From the NCBI RefSeq assembly GCF_001709345.1, contig NZ_MDTQ01000001.1, positions 3,413,474 to 3,477,473 of the forward strand: 64,000 bases of DNA, written 5' to 3'. The translations under genes were made by a program, and so were the position numbers. The stretch comes from Terasakiispira papahanaumokuakeensis (GTDB lineage Bacteria > Pseudomonadota > Gammaproteobacteria > Pseudomonadales > Halomonadaceae). The notes below the pieces were generated by a model. The model was not told the DNA's origin. It worked only from the letters and a program-made list of their open reading frames with translations, and did not search any database. The stretch's first letter is position 1, and every line of letters begins with the position of its first letter. Of this stretch, positions 1 through 8,162 are shown one piece after another.

Positions 1-1035
1 CGTCGTCCCCAGCATCTGAAAGCCACCGCAAATCCCCAATAGATGACCGCCATAACGCAAGTGACGACGGATCACTTCCGGCCACCCTTGGCGCACGAGC
101 CAATCAAGATCCTGCCGTGTACTTTTGCTGCCCGGCAAAATGATCACATCGGCTGGAGGAATCGCCTCACCTTGCCCCACCCAATGCAAATTCACATCGG
201 GATGTAGGCGTAACGGATCAACATCATTATGGTTACTGAGCCGAGGCAAACGTGGCACCACGATATTGAGCGATCTTCGGTTTAAGCCGCCGGGGCTGAC
301 ACGTGCGGTACTGCCGGTCAGACCGACACTGTCTTCTGCATCCACCAGCAGATCATGTAAATACGGCATCACCCCGAATACCGGCTTACCCGTTTGGGTA
401 CTGAGCCAATCCAAACCGGAGGTTAAGAGCGCCGGATCACCCCGAAAGCGATTGATGATAAACCCCTGGGTACGGGCTTGTTCAGTGGCCGACAACAACG
501 CCAGAGTGCCGTATAACTGCGCAAACACGCCTCCCCGTTCAATATCGCCCACGAGCAGCACATCGCAATCTGCCGCTTCAGCAAACCCCATATTGGCAAT
601 ATCATTCTGGCGCAGATTAATTTCTGCCGGGCTTCCCGCACCCTCAGCCACAATCACGTCATGACGCTGCTGCAAGGCGTGCCAGGCAGCCATGACCGTA
701 TCGCGGGCTTCGGCTTTGAAAGCGTGGTAATCCAGCGCATCCATATGTCCATACACTTGCCCCCGTAAGATCACCTGAGACCCACGTTCAGACTGGGGTT
801 TCAGCAAAACAGGATTCATATCACTATGCGCGGGGACACCGCAGGCTAATGCCTGCAATGCAGTCGACCGTCCGATTTCACCACCATCGACGGTAACCGC
901 ACTATTTAACGCCATATTCTGCGGTTTAAACGGTGCCACCGAAATGCCCTGGCGCGCCAGCCAGCGGCATAATGCCGTCACTACCGTGCTTTTACCGGCA
1001 TCAGAGGTCGTCCCTTGAATCATGACGGTGGTCAT
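1..1035 (-). CDS. cobQ: Cobyric acid synthase CobQ, 3' end beyond the window
   Basis: Glutamine-dependent amidotransferase that amidates adenosylcobyrinic a,c-diamide to cobyric acid in the cytoplasm. The reading frame opens with [19 protein letters not shown], carrying the DAGKST nucleotide-binding loop of the dethiobiotin-synthetase-like domain. It continues through [19 protein letters not shown] and ends at the window edge inside the class I glutaminase domain: [10 protein letters not shown] holds the predicted nucleophile, about Cys336. Some 345 codons are present; the family is usually near 480-500 residues, so the last quarter, including the glutaminase His/Glu, lies outside. The start ATG overlaps the cobD stop by 4 nt (ATGA), indicating translational coupling in a cbiB-cobD-cobQ operon. 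Confidence 0.93.
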   Translation of the reverse strand, partial: MTTVMIQGTTSDAGKSTVVTALCRWLARQGISVAPFKPQNMALNSAVTVDGGEIGRSTALQALACGVPAHSDMNPVLLKPQSERGSQVILRGQVYGHMDALDYHAFKAEARDTVMAAWHALQQRHDVIVAEGAGSPAEINLRQNDIANMGFAEAADCDVLLVGDIERGGVFAQLYGTLALLSATEQARTQGFIINRFRGDPALLTSGLDWLSTQTGKPVFGVMPYLHDLLVDAEDSVGLTGSTARVSPGGLNRRSLNIVVPRLPRLSNHNDVDPLRLHPDVNLHWVGQGEAIPPADVIILPGSKSTRQDLDWLVRQGWPEVIRRHLRYGGHLLGICGGFQMLGTT

Positions 1036-2096
1036 CGTTTTGCCTCAGTGTTTATTGCTGTTTTAACCTTTGTTGAGTGATGCGATGGTCCAGAGAGAAC
1101 GAGCCTAGCCAATGCCTGTTTCAACCTCTGCCATTGCTGCTCGCTACCCGGCAACCCCAAGCGCAATGCAGGAGGCTGATGATCACCGACATCAAAAGTT
1201 CGCACCCAAATCCCTTGGGCCGCCAGCTGATCAGCGATCGCCATAGCTGCAGGAGTGGGACAATAACGAAACAGCTCAGTCCCTTGAGAGGCCAGGCCGA
1301 CAGCGTCCAGATCAGCGGTAAGACGGGCACTGGCGGTCGTTAAACGTGCCCGTGCCTGGGTTTGCCAATGCTCATCGGCCAAGGCCTCAGCCATCACATA
1401 GCGGGCGGGGCCACTGACCGCCCAAGGGCCTAATGCCGCTTGCAAGGCCGCCATGAGAGTCGCATCGCCCAAAGCCACCCCGGCACGCAAACCAGCAAGC
1501 CCAAAAAATTTACCCAACGACTTCAGCACCACCAAACCTTCAGCCGCTGAATGCCGGATCACACTGTTGGCTGAATCCAGTAAGAAGGCTTCGTCGACCA
1601 CCAGCCAGCCCCCACGCGCGGCCAAACGCGCTCGCACATCGGCTAAAAGCGATACCGGCAGATAAGCTCCCGTCGGGTTGTTGGGGTTGATCGAGACCAC
1701 CACATCCAACGTATCCAGCAGCGGGCTCGACCACCACTGTTGCGGCAATGCCACCACTTGATGACCCGCTGCGGCCCAACAGTGCCCATGCTCTTGATAG
1801 CCCGGCACCGGCACACCGACGCGTCCGGCCGGACGCAGTCGAGGTAATGCCTGAATCGCCGCCTGGGAACCTGCCAGCGGACAAAGGCCCACGGCAGAAG
1901 ACACCCCCGCCCACTGCTGAATGGCGGCATTGAGTCCATCGCGTTCTTCCGGCAACCGTTGCCAGCAGGCGGCCGGAATAGACGGTACCGGCCAAGGCCA
2001 AGGATTAATCCCGGTGGATAAATCCAGCCATTGGTCATAAGGGCGCGCCCAACGCTGCACCGCCTCCTGTAGATTGCCACCATGACGCACGCTCAT
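1032..2096 (-). CDS. cobD: Threonine-phosphate decarboxylase CobD (class I/II aminotransferase fold)
   Basis: PLP enzyme making (R)-1-amino-2-propanol phosphate, the linker between corrin ring and nucleotide loop (called CobC in the pseudomonad scheme). Seen: N-terminal [14 protein letters not shown], the [12 protein letters not shown] cofactor-pocket motif, VVDEAF, and [14 protein letters not shown] with the predicted Schiff-base lysine at about 196. The 354-residue length is normal. I place the start at the ATG that overlaps the cbiB stop (ATGA) and reads MSVRHGGN; a 15-codon upstream extension lies wholly inside cbiB and looks unlike the family. The short overlaps on both sides imply one transcript. 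Confidence 0.93.
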   Translation of the reverse strand: MSVRHGGNLQEAVQRWARPYDQWLDLSTGINPWPWPVPSIPAACWQRLPEERDGLNAAIQQWAGVSSAVGLCPLAGSQAAIQALPRLRPAGRVGVPVPGYQEHGHCWAAAGHQVVALPQQWWSSPLLDTLDVVVSINPNNPTGAYLPVSLLADVRARLAARGGWLVVDEAFLLDSANSVIRHSAAEGLVVLKSLGKFFGLAGLRAGVALGDATLMAALQAALGPWAVSGPARYVMAEALADEHWQTQARARLTTASARLTADLDAVGLASQGTELFRYCPTPAAMAIADQLAAQGIWVRTFDVGDHQPPALRLGLPGSEQQWQRLKQALARLVLSGPSHHSTKVKTAINTEAKR

Positions 2097-3043
2097 GGCC
2101 ACCCCATCAACAAAGCCATCCCCCCCATCACACCAAGCCAAAGCCCAATGCTGCGATTGACCAACGCCACCGCCTGATCAATGGACGCGGCACTGGCAGG
2201 CTCACCTTGCCCCAGCAATGGCCGCTCATGCACACCGTCGGAATACAAGGCGGGTCCGCCCAGCGCGACATGCAACGCCCCAGCCCCAGCCGCCATCACT
2301 GGCCCGGCATTGGGGCTATCCCATTGAGCGGCTTGCGTGCGCCAACACTGCCAGGCCGTGGCCGTATGCCCGACCAGCACATAGCTGAGCGCCGTCAGGC
2401 GGGCGGGCAACCAGTTTAAAAGGTCATCCAATCGAGCAGCGGCATAGCCAAACTGGTGGAAGCGTTCAGTACGATAGCCCCACATGGCATCCAAGGTATT
2501 CACCGCACGGTGAAGCACCACGCCAGGGAGCCCGGCCACAGCGAACCAAAATAAACTGGCAAAAATCGCATCCGCCCCATTTTCCAAAACGGACTCAGTC
2601 GCCGCTGTCGCCACGCCTTTTGCATCCAGAGCATCTGTCTTACGGCTGACAATCATCCCCACTCGACGCCGCGCCAGCGCAAGGTCATCAGCCTCCAGCG
2701 CCCGCGCAATCGGCCAAGCATGAGCCACCAATCCCCGCCATGAGAGTGTTGACCAAAGCACCAACACTGCGATCACTTCACGCCAGCCAGAAGGACAATA
2801 CCGCTGCACGCCCGCCGCAATCAGCAACAAAGGCATCACCAATATCATCAATGCGATAGCGCCTTTGAGACGCCGCCGCGCGCCGCTGTTGAACCGCTGT
2901 TCCAAAGCAGTCGTCAAACGTCCAAACGCCACCAATGGATGAGCCCGCCGAGGCTCCCCCAACAGTAAGTCCAATGCCAAGGCCGCGGCCCATAATCCCA
3001 AAACCATGGCGCAAGACGCCCAGAGCCCATTTTCAGCAAACAC
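2093..3043 (-). CDS. cbiB: Adenosylcobinamide-phosphate synthase CbiB
   Basis: Integral membrane enzyme joining aminopropanol phosphate to cobyric acid. 316 residues with several hydrophobic segments. Family motifs seen are LDLLLGEPRRAHPLVAFG near the N-terminus, SRKTDALDAKGVATAATESVLENGADAIFA in the middle and DDLLNWLPARLTAL. The start is a GTG at 3041-3043 preceded by AAGGA about 9 nt upstream. It is the first gene of the cbiB-cobD-cobQ operon and is divergent from cobT across a 230-bp intergenic region with a strong hairpin in its presumed leader. Confidence 0.92.
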   Translation of the reverse strand: MFAENGLWASCAMVLGLWAAALALDLLLGEPRRAHPLVAFGRLTTALEQRFNSGARRRLKGAIALMILVMPLLLIAAGVQRYCPSGWREVIAVLVLWSTLSWRGLVAHAWPIARALEADDLALARRRVGMIVSRKTDALDAKGVATAATESVLENGADAIFASLFWFAVAGLPGVVLHRAVNTLDAMWGYRTERFHQFGYAAARLDDLLNWLPARLTALSYVLVGHTATAWQCWRTQAAQWDSPNAGPVMAAGAGALHVALGGPALYSDGVHERPLLGQGEPASAASIDQAVALVNRSIGLWLGVMGGMALLMGWP

Positions 3044-3273
3044 CTACCGGCATCCTTTTTGATTGATCGCACGAGTCACCCCCCTGAAAATCGCGTCAAA
3101 TTCAGGGGGGCGTTGATGTTGGACGCCTAGTGTACCCAAGGCGGCAGCCCTTGGCAGCCTATTCGGCAGGCTTGACAGACGGGGGCAGCCCGTAGAGGAT
3201 CAAGCGCCTTATCAAGGCTCGCATGACGCTGTCTAACGGCCACTGCTCAAAACAGCGAGAACAGGATACTGCC
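3044..3273. promoter_or_regulatory. Divergent cbiB/cobT control region with iterated GGCAGCC motifs
   Basis: Non-coding stretch between divergent cobalamin genes. The heptamer GGCAGCC occurs at 3143, 3153 and 3184, with a near copy GGCAGGC at 3165. They flank a TTGACA at 3172-3177 that could be a plus-strand -35 box (17-nt spacer, weak GAGGAT -10). On the minus strand TACACT at 3134-3129 is a possible -10 for cbiB. Two of the copies sit in small hairpins (CCAAGG/CCTTGG and ACGGG/CCCGT). No cobalamin riboswitch B12 box was recognised on either strand. Promoter assignments are tentative. Confidence 0.4.
3079..3110. repeat. Perfect 10-bp inverted repeat in the cbiB leader
   Basis: CCCCCCTGAA at 3079-3088 is exactly complementary to TTCAGGGGGG at 3101-3110 across a 12-nt loop. 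It lies 36 nt upstream of the cbiB start and has no T-run on either strand, so it does not look like a simple terminator. It could be a leader RNA hairpin or an operator. Confidence 0.7.
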
Positions 3274-4374
3274 ATGTTCCAATCGCCCCATGATCTGCCC
3301 ACTTGTTGGACAGACCCACTCCCCCCACTGGATGAGAACACCCGGCGACTCGCCTCTGAGCGCCAACAACAGCTGACGAAACCGCCAGGGTCTCTCGGTC
3401 GACTTGAACAAGCGGCGATCCAACTGAGTGGCCAGCAAGGCCGTGTTAATCCGGTAATCGCGCAAGTGGCGATCAGTGTCTTTGCAGCGGATCACGGTGT
3501 TTGTGAGGAAGACATTTCCGCTTTTCCACAAACCGTCACAGCCCAAATGATCGACAACTTCGTGCAGGGTGGCGCGGCCATCAGCGTGATGGCCCAGCAA
3601 CTCAATGCCGTATTAGAGGTCATCAATCTGGGGACAGTCGCCGATCTTGCCGCTCAACGATCGGGTCAAAAATCGACCGATCAAGCTCATGGCCACATCC
3701 ACCATGAGATCATCGCCCCCACAACGGCTAACTTCACTCAAGGCCCGGCCATGACAGAAACGCAGCTCATACAAGCGCTGCAATCAGGCGATCGAGCCGC
3801 CGCGCGCGCCGCTGAAATGAAGGCCGATTTATTCATTGCCGGTGAAATGGGAATTGGTAACACCACCAGTGCCGCTGCCGTGGCCGCTGCCGTATTACAA
3901 CAACCCGCCGCCCCACTAGTGGGCGCCGGTACCGGTCTGATGGGGGCCGCGCTACAACACAAGATCAGTGTCGTCGAACGAGGGTTAACACGACATGCCC
4001 AAGCCCGTACACCGCTCTCGATTCTCGCTGCACTCGGAGGCTTTGAAATTGCGGCCATCGCCAGTGCCTACTTGGGCGCCGCAAGCCGTCGAATACCGGT
4101 GCTGGTCGACGGTTTTATCGCCACCGTTGCGGCCTTAATCGCCGTACGTCAACAACCCGAACTTCTCCATTGGCTGCATTTTGGTCACCGCTCGCAAGAA
4201 CAAGGCCACCAACAAGTGCTGACCGCCTTAAATGCTCACCCACTGCTGGATCTTGAGATGCGGCTGGGAGAAGGCAGTGGTGCGGCGATTGCGGTCTCTC
4301 TGTTACAAAGTGCCTGTGCGCTCCACAATGGCATGGCCACCTTTGCTGAAGCCCACGTCGACGATGGCCAATAA
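3274..4374 (+). CDS. cobT: Nicotinate-nucleotide:dimethylbenzimidazole phosphoribosyltransferase CobT
   Basis: Makes alpha-ribazole 5'-phosphate from DMB and nicotinate mononucleotide. Diagnostic motifs: LTKPPGSLGRLE near the N-terminus, FAADHGVCEE, the MGIGNTTSAAA signature in the middle, and LGEGSGAA near the C-terminus with the predicted catalytic Glu at about 333. The start chosen reads MFQSPHD and has AGGA 7 nt upstream; an upstream in-frame ATG at 3223 would add 17 residues without a ribosome site. 366 residues, normal length. It is the first gene of a plus-strand cobT-cobC pair divergent from cbiB. Confidence 0.94.
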   Translation: MFQSPHDLPTCWTDPLPPLDENTRRLASERQQQLTKPPGSLGRLEQAAIQLSGQQGRVNPVIAQVAISVFAADHGVCEEDISAFPQTVTAQMIDNFVQGGAAISVMAQQLNAVLEVINLGTVADLAAQRSGQKSTDQAHGHIHHEIIAPTTANFTQGPAMTETQLIQALQSGDRAAARAAEMKADLFIAGEMGIGNTTSAAAVAAAVLQQPAAPLVGAGTGLMGAALQHKISVVERGLTRHAQARTPLSILAALGGFEIAAIASAYLGAASRRIPVLVDGFIATVAALIAVRQQPELLHWLHFGHRSQEQGHQQVLTALNAHPLLDLEMRLGEGSGAAIAVSLLQSACALHNGMATFAEAHVDDGQ

Positions 4375-5008
4375 CAAGCCTTCTCCAGCCCAAACAACGC
4401 AGCCTCAGACGTTGTGGGTCGATCTGTTGCGTCACGGCGAGCCAGAAGGAGAGCGCTGTTTTCGAGGGCGCCAAGATGATGTACTGACGTCCAATGGATG
4501 GCAGCAGATGGAGCGGGCGGTGACCTTATGCTCCCGGCCAGAGCGCATTATCAGCTCGCCGCTAACACGCTGCCGTGCCTTTGCCGAAACCCTCGCCACT
4601 CGCTACCAATGCCCGATCACGATAGCCCCCGATTGGCGAGAAATTGATTTTGGCGATTGGGAGGGCCTCCCCATTGACCGTATTGATTCAACCGCACTTT
4701 CACATTATTGGGCGGATCCCCTGAATCATACGCCGCCTAACGGAGAACCCCTACACCACTTCCAACAGCGTGTATTAGCCGCTTGGGCGCACTTTCTAGC
4801 AACCGCCCAGGAGCAGCGCGTGATGATCATTGCCCATGGCGGCACGCAGCGCATCGTGCTGGCGCATATACTGGGCATTCCATTGGATCGCTGTCACCAA
4901 GGGCTGGCCATTCCCCATGCTTGTCATAGTCAACTGCGAATTGACCGCACCCCCGAAGGCCTCTTCAGCGCACTGATCGCCCACCGCCCACCCAATGAGC
5001 CTTATTGA
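4364..5008 (+). CDS. cobC: Alpha-ribazole phosphatase CobC (histidine phosphatase family)
   Basis: Predicted to dephosphorylate alpha-ribazole 5'-phosphate or cobalamin 5'-phosphate. The phosphohistidine loop is LLRHGEPEGE (catalytic His about 24); the second active-site His is in IIAHGGTQR, with DFGDWEG between them. About 214 residues from the ATG reading MANNKPSP, which starts 11 nt before the cobT stop and so is probably coupled to it. An upstream in-frame extension into cobT has no family resemblance. The C-terminus overlaps the convergent AhpD-like gene by 7 nt. General phosphoglycerate-mutase-like function is the alternative, but the cob context favours CobC. Confidence 0.85.
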   Translation: MANNKPSPAQTTQPQTLWVDLLRHGEPEGERCFRGRQDDVLTSNGWQQMERAVTLCSRPERIISSPLTRCRAFAETLATRYQCPITIAPDWREIDFGDWEGLPIDRIDSTALSHYWADPLNHTPPNGEPLHHFQQRVLAAWAHFLATAQEQRVMIIAHGGTQRIVLAHILGIPLDRCHQGLAIPHACHSQLRIDRTPEGLFSALIAHRPPNEPY

Positions 5009-5463
5009 CGCATTGAAATCGCCAATCGGTTCAAAGCACTCATTAAGGCGACGGCACAACTCAGGTCTGAGATTTCGGCATCGGTGAAGTAAGCTTGTAG
5101 CCTTGCAAAGGCCTCATCTGAAGCCTGATCTTTTTGAATATCGGCCATGGATTCAGCCCAGCCCAATGCCGCTTTTTCACGGCCATCAAACCGTTCACTG
5201 ACACGCCAACCCGCCAAACAGTCCAGCTTGGCTTCATCCACACCGGCCGCTCTCAGCGACGCCGCATGCATAGCCAAACAAAAAGCACAGCCATTCATCT
5301 GCGATAACCTCAGATAGACCAGCTCAAGGAGCCCTTGATCCAGTGCACAATGGCCTAATGAACTGCGGTCTAATGAACAGCGATCCAATGCTTGCTTGGT
5401 CGCAATAAAGCCACGATAGGCTTCGGGAGATAGGGTCTGATAAGACAATCGCTGTTGAGCCAT
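5002..5463 (-). CDS. AhpD-like / carboxymuconolactone decarboxylase family protein
   Basis: 153-residue protein of the AhpD/CMD fold. The active-site motif is NGCAFCLAMH: Cys59, Cys62 and His66, expected to act as a thiol peroxidase or reductase. The motif is preceded by LLELVYLRLSQ, typical of the family. A near-perfect AGGAGG lies 5-6 nt before the ATG. It is divergent from a MocR-type regulator across 72 bp, a common arrangement in which the regulator controls its neighbour. Just before the active site residues about 26-45 read as four five-residue units (LDRCS, LDRSS, LGHCA, LDQGL) encoded by related 15-bp units, which looks like a small internal duplication. Substrate unknown. Confidence 0.82.
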   Translation of the reverse strand: MAQQRLSYQTLSPEAYRGFIATKQALDRCSLDRSSLGHCALDQGLLELVYLRLSQMNGCAFCLAMHAASLRAAGVDEAKLDCLAGWRVSERFDGREKAALGWAESMADIQKDQASDEAFARLQAYFTDAEISDLSCAVALMSALNRLAISMRQ

Positions 5464-5508
5464 TGGAACCTCCTAAATGCAGCATCAAGACAAAATCAGG
5501 GTCACTAT

Positions 5509-5522
5509 TGATGATGTCATCA
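5509..5522. promoter_or_regulatory. Candidate operator between ahpD-like and mocR-like genes
   Basis: TGATGA-TG-TCATCA is a perfect 6-bp inverted repeat with a 2-bp centre. It sits in the 72-bp divergent intergenic region, 14 nt before the regulator start. GntR/MocR proteins bind short repeats in such positions, so it is a plausible autoregulatory site. No experimental match is claimed. Confidence 0.4.
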
Positions 5523-5535
5523 GGTTAGCGGCATC

Positions 5536-7041
5536 ATGGCTTACCTTATAGCGCCAAGAATATTCAAAATGACTAGGCCATCAGCATTTAAGATCGCACC
5601 GCTCCCCCCCAAAGACAGCCAACGCACGCCCTATTACCTACAGCTTTACCAGCGTTTTCGCGATGCGATGGCGGAGGGACAACTCAAACCGGGCGAACGA
5701 GTGCCCTCGGTTAGGAGTCTTGCCAGTGAGTTGAACCTGGCTCGCGGCACCGTCGACAAGGCCTATCAAATGCTGATTGGGGAAGGTTATCTATGGCCAC
5801 GAGGTCCGGCAGGGACCATCGTCTCACCTCACCTGTCATCACCACCACACCATTCTCGATCTTATACAAGCTCCCCCCAGCAGACCGTGGCTCCCACTTC
5901 ACAACAGAACGTCACGGTCTCGAGGCCTGACCACTTGCAGCCGGGGCTCCCTGCACTTGATGCATTTCCTCGCAAGACTTGGACACGACTGATGAGCCGT
6001 CAGCTACGCGCTCAAACACGCGCAGATATGGCTTACCCCGCCGCAACGGGTTACCCACCGTTGAAACAGGCAATCGCCAGTTATCTCAGCGTCTCTCGCG
6101 GGATTCATTGTCAGCCCGAGCAAGTGTTCATCACTGCCGGCTACCGCGGAGCCTTGAGGCTGATCACTCATGCACTTTGCCTTGCAGGCACAACCGCTTG
6201 GTTTGAAGAGCCGGGCTATCGGTATGCCCGCATTTGCCTGGCACAGGCCGGTCTTCACCTCGTGCCTGTTCCCGTGGATAAAGAAGGGCTCAACCTCGCA
6301 GAAGGGCTTAAACGCGCACCGAATGCTCGCGTAGCAGTCGTCACACCGAGTCATCAGAGTCCGCTAGGCATGTCGTTATCACTGCCCAGACGGCAGGCAC
6401 TACTGGCTTGGGCTGAAGCACAGTCCGGTTGGATTATTGAAGATGATTACGACAGCGAGTTTCGCTATCACGGCGCGCCATTACCCGCCCTGAAAAGTCT
6501 AGACCAAGCCGAGCGAGTACTTTACACCGGGACTTTCAGCAAAGTGCTGTTGCCAGGGCTACAGCTGGCCTATCTAGTCGTTCCCTTAAACCAAGTGGAT
6601 CGTTTTACTCAATACGCTCAGCATCTACCGGGCCCAGGCATGACACTGCCCCAAGCCACGATTGCGACCTTTATGACTCAAGGTGGGTTCGCCCGACACT
6701 TACGCCGCATGCGAACGCTTTACGCCCAAAGACGTGAAGTACTGACCACCGCCTTGGAACAAGACCTCGGACATATATTGAGTGTCCAGCATCAGCCGGG
6801 CGGTATCCATTTACTGACGTATTTAAAGCCTTATCATGGCGCCACCACCGTCAATCCACCTGGACTTGATCAACAGATGGCGACGGTCGCACGTCAAAGA
6901 GGGATTGGTATTGAGCCCCTAAGCCCATGGTATTTAGGTCAGCCTGATCGGCAAGGGTTCATCATGGGCTTCACCAATGTTGAAGATTCGACAATGGCGC
7001 AACAACACCTCAGCCCATTGCGCGACATACTCAACAGATGA
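5536..7041 (+). CDS. MocR/PdxR-type transcriptional regulator (GntR wHTH fused to aminotransferase domain)
   Basis: 501 residues. An N-terminal winged helix (about 34-98: YQRFRDAMAEGQLKPGERVP, SVRSLASELNLARGTVDKAY) is joined by a Ser/Pro/Gln-rich linker (about 99-130) to a fold-type-I aminotransferase-like domain. That domain shows AYPAATGYPPLKQAI, TPSHQSPLGMS, EDDYDSEFRY and YTGTFSKVLLPG with the PLP lysine at about 336. Such proteins sense PLP or a related aldimine rather than catalyse transamination. The start is uncertain: ATG 5536 or ATG 5569 (MTRPSAF); neither has a strong ribosome site. Its likely target is the divergent AhpD-like gene. Confidence 0.88.
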   Translation: MAYLIAPRIFKMTRPSAFKIAPLPPKDSQRTPYYLQLYQRFRDAMAEGQLKPGERVPSVRSLASELNLARGTVDKAYQMLIGEGYLWPRGPAGTIVSPHLSSPPHHSRSYTSSPQQTVAPTSQQNVTVSRPDHLQPGLPALDAFPRKTWTRLMSRQLRAQTRADMAYPAATGYPPLKQAIASYLSVSRGIHCQPEQVFITAGYRGALRLITHALCLAGTTAWFEEPGYRYARICLAQAGLHLVPVPVDKEGLNLAEGLKRAPNARVAVVTPSHQSPLGMSLSLPRRQALLAWAEAQSGWIIEDDYDSEFRYHGAPLPALKSLDQAERVLYTGTFSKVLLPGLQLAYLVVPLNQVDRFTQYAQHLPGPGMTLPQATIATFMTQGGFARHLRRMRTLYAQRREVLTTALEQDLGHILSVQHQPGGIHLLTYLKPYHGATTVNPPGLDQQMATVARQRGIGIEPLSPWYLGQPDRQGFIMGFTNVEDSTMAQQHLSPLRDILNR

Positions 7042-7061
7042 TCCCCCAATGAAGCGGGGGG
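7042..7061. terminator. Weak hairpin between convergent genes
   Basis: CCCCC (7043-7047) pairs with GGGGG (7056-7060) across an 8-nt loop immediately after the regulator stop codon, in the gap before the convergent GFA-type gene. There is only a short T-run, so intrinsic termination is plausible but weak. Confidence 0.4.
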
Positions 7062-7092
7062 TTAACAAGCTGACTTTGGCTCAGACCGGCCC

Positions 7093-7500
7093 TTAGCGCT
7101 CGGGCAAGCGCTCAAAATGCGGGGCATCCACGACCGCATCATACCAAGCCGCCCGCTCGGCCCAGAAGATGTGATCTTGGGGCTGTAGTGTCGACGCATC
7201 GTCCAGACATCCGGCTGGAACAACCAAGGCCTTCCCAGTTTGAGAGAGATAAGGCAAGCGCGATCCACACGTGGGGCAGAAGGCATTTGATGAGAGGCGA
7301 CCGGGTATGTTGTAACGCGTTACATGCGCCTGTCCGCTATGCCAAGTAATATTATCGGGGCGCGTGAACAGATTAGCGACATGGGCTGACCCAGTCAGTT
7401 TCTGGCATTGATGACAGTGGCATAGATGAAACTGCTGAAAATCATCGTCACAGCTGAAAGTCACATCGCCGCACAAGCAGCGGCCTTGAATCACACTCAT
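7093..7500 (-). CDS. GFA/CENP-V-type zinc-binding protein
   Basis: Small protein of the glutathione-dependent formaldehyde-activating enzyme-like (GFA) family, about 135 residues. Zinc ligands are visible as CLCG near the N-terminus, CHCHQCQKLTGS, and AFCPTCGSRLPY. The ATG at 7498-7500 (MSVIQGRC) has GGGAGG 8 nt upstream and is preferred to a GTG three codons earlier. The family name overstates the biochemistry: most members have no proven activity. It is convergent with the MocR-type gene and lies upstream-to-downstream with cobS-cobU on the same strand, separated from cobU by an inverted repeat. Confidence 0.85.
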   Translation of the reverse strand: MSVIQGRCLCGDVTFSCDDDFQQFHLCHCHQCQKLTGSAHVANLFTRPDNITWHSGQAHVTRYNIPGRLSSNAFCPTCGSRLPYLSQTGKALVVPAGCLDDASTLQPQDHIFWAERAAWYDAVVDAPHFERLPER

Positions 7501-7538
7501 CGGTTTCACCTCCCAGAGGGCCTCAAAGACATCGGCAT

Positions 7539-7566
7539 GCCGCTATTCACGCAACCGCATAGCGGC
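7539..7566. repeat. Perfect 8-bp inverted repeat upstream of the GFA-type gene
   Basis: GCCGCTAT (7539-7546) and ATAGCGGC (7559-7566) flank a 12-nt loop in the gap downstream of cobU. There is no T-run on the minus strand; it may be a weak terminator of cobU or a processing structure. Confidence 0.5.
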
Positions 7567-7589
7567 TTTCAACCGTTGAATATGCGCCT

Positions 7590-8117
7590 TTAACCTTTCA
7601 GCTTCAATGCCAAGCCTGCAACACTCAGCTGTACTTGGTCACAGCATTGCGCCAGGGATTGGTTCAGGGTACCCAACCGATCCACAAACTGTCGTGTCAG
7701 CGCATCCATACCGATAGTGCCGAGCCCGACTTCATTGCTGACGATGATCATATCGCCAGGATAATCCGCTATCGCGCTCAAGAAAGCCGTTTGTTCCTGC
7801 TCAATCCGGGGCGTGTCAGGGTGGAGTAATAGATTGGTCAGCCATAGGCTCATGCAGTCCACCAGCAATAAAGGCACGGGCGTCTGTAAGCGATAAGTCT
7901 CGACCGCCTGACCCAAGGCAATGGGCGCTTCGCATAATGCCCAGTGATCGGGGCGTCGTTGCTGATGGCGTTTAATGCGGGAGGACATCTGATCATCATC
8001 CGGCCAATGCTCGGCTGTCGCCACATAGACAACCGGACCGGTATGAGCGCTGGCGAGCTGCTCGGCCATCACACTCTTGCCCGAACGCACACCGCCAAGA
8101 ATGAGGGTTTTCATCAT
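7590..8117 (-). CDS. cobU: Adenosylcobinamide kinase / guanylyltransferase CobU
   Basis: Bifunctional enzyme that phosphorylates adenosylcobinamide and transfers GMP to give AdoCbi-GDP. The P-loop is GGVRSGKS at residues 8-15. VDCMSLWLTNLL and VSNEVGLGTIG match the Walker-B-like and guanylyltransferase regions. 175 residues, close to the usual size. Two adjacent ATGs (8117, 8114) are possible; GGAG lies 7 nt before the second and 4 nt before the first. Downstream partner of cobS with a 45-nt gap. Confidence 0.93.
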   Translation of the reverse strand: MMKTLILGGVRSGKSVMAEQLASAHTGPVVYVATAEHWPDDDQMSSRIKRHQQRRPDHWALCEAPIALGQAVETYRLQTPVPLLLVDCMSLWLTNLLLHPDTPRIEQEQTAFLSAIADYPGDMIIVSNEVGLGTIGMDALTRQFVDRLGTLNQSLAQCCDQVQLSVAGLALKLKG

Positions 8118-8162
8118 GATTCTCCGTTCAGGCCAGCCGTCTCAGCCATACGGGAGGCTGGA

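Noticed and set aside
125..664. Plus-strand frame inside cobQ
   Set aside because: It is antisense to a well-supported cobQ reading frame and has no recognisable features.
3044..3273. Cobalamin riboswitch between cbiB and cobT
   Set aside because: A GCCACTG and a GGCTGCCCCCG resemble fragments of the consensus, but the B12 box and overall order of conserved segments are not found on either strand.
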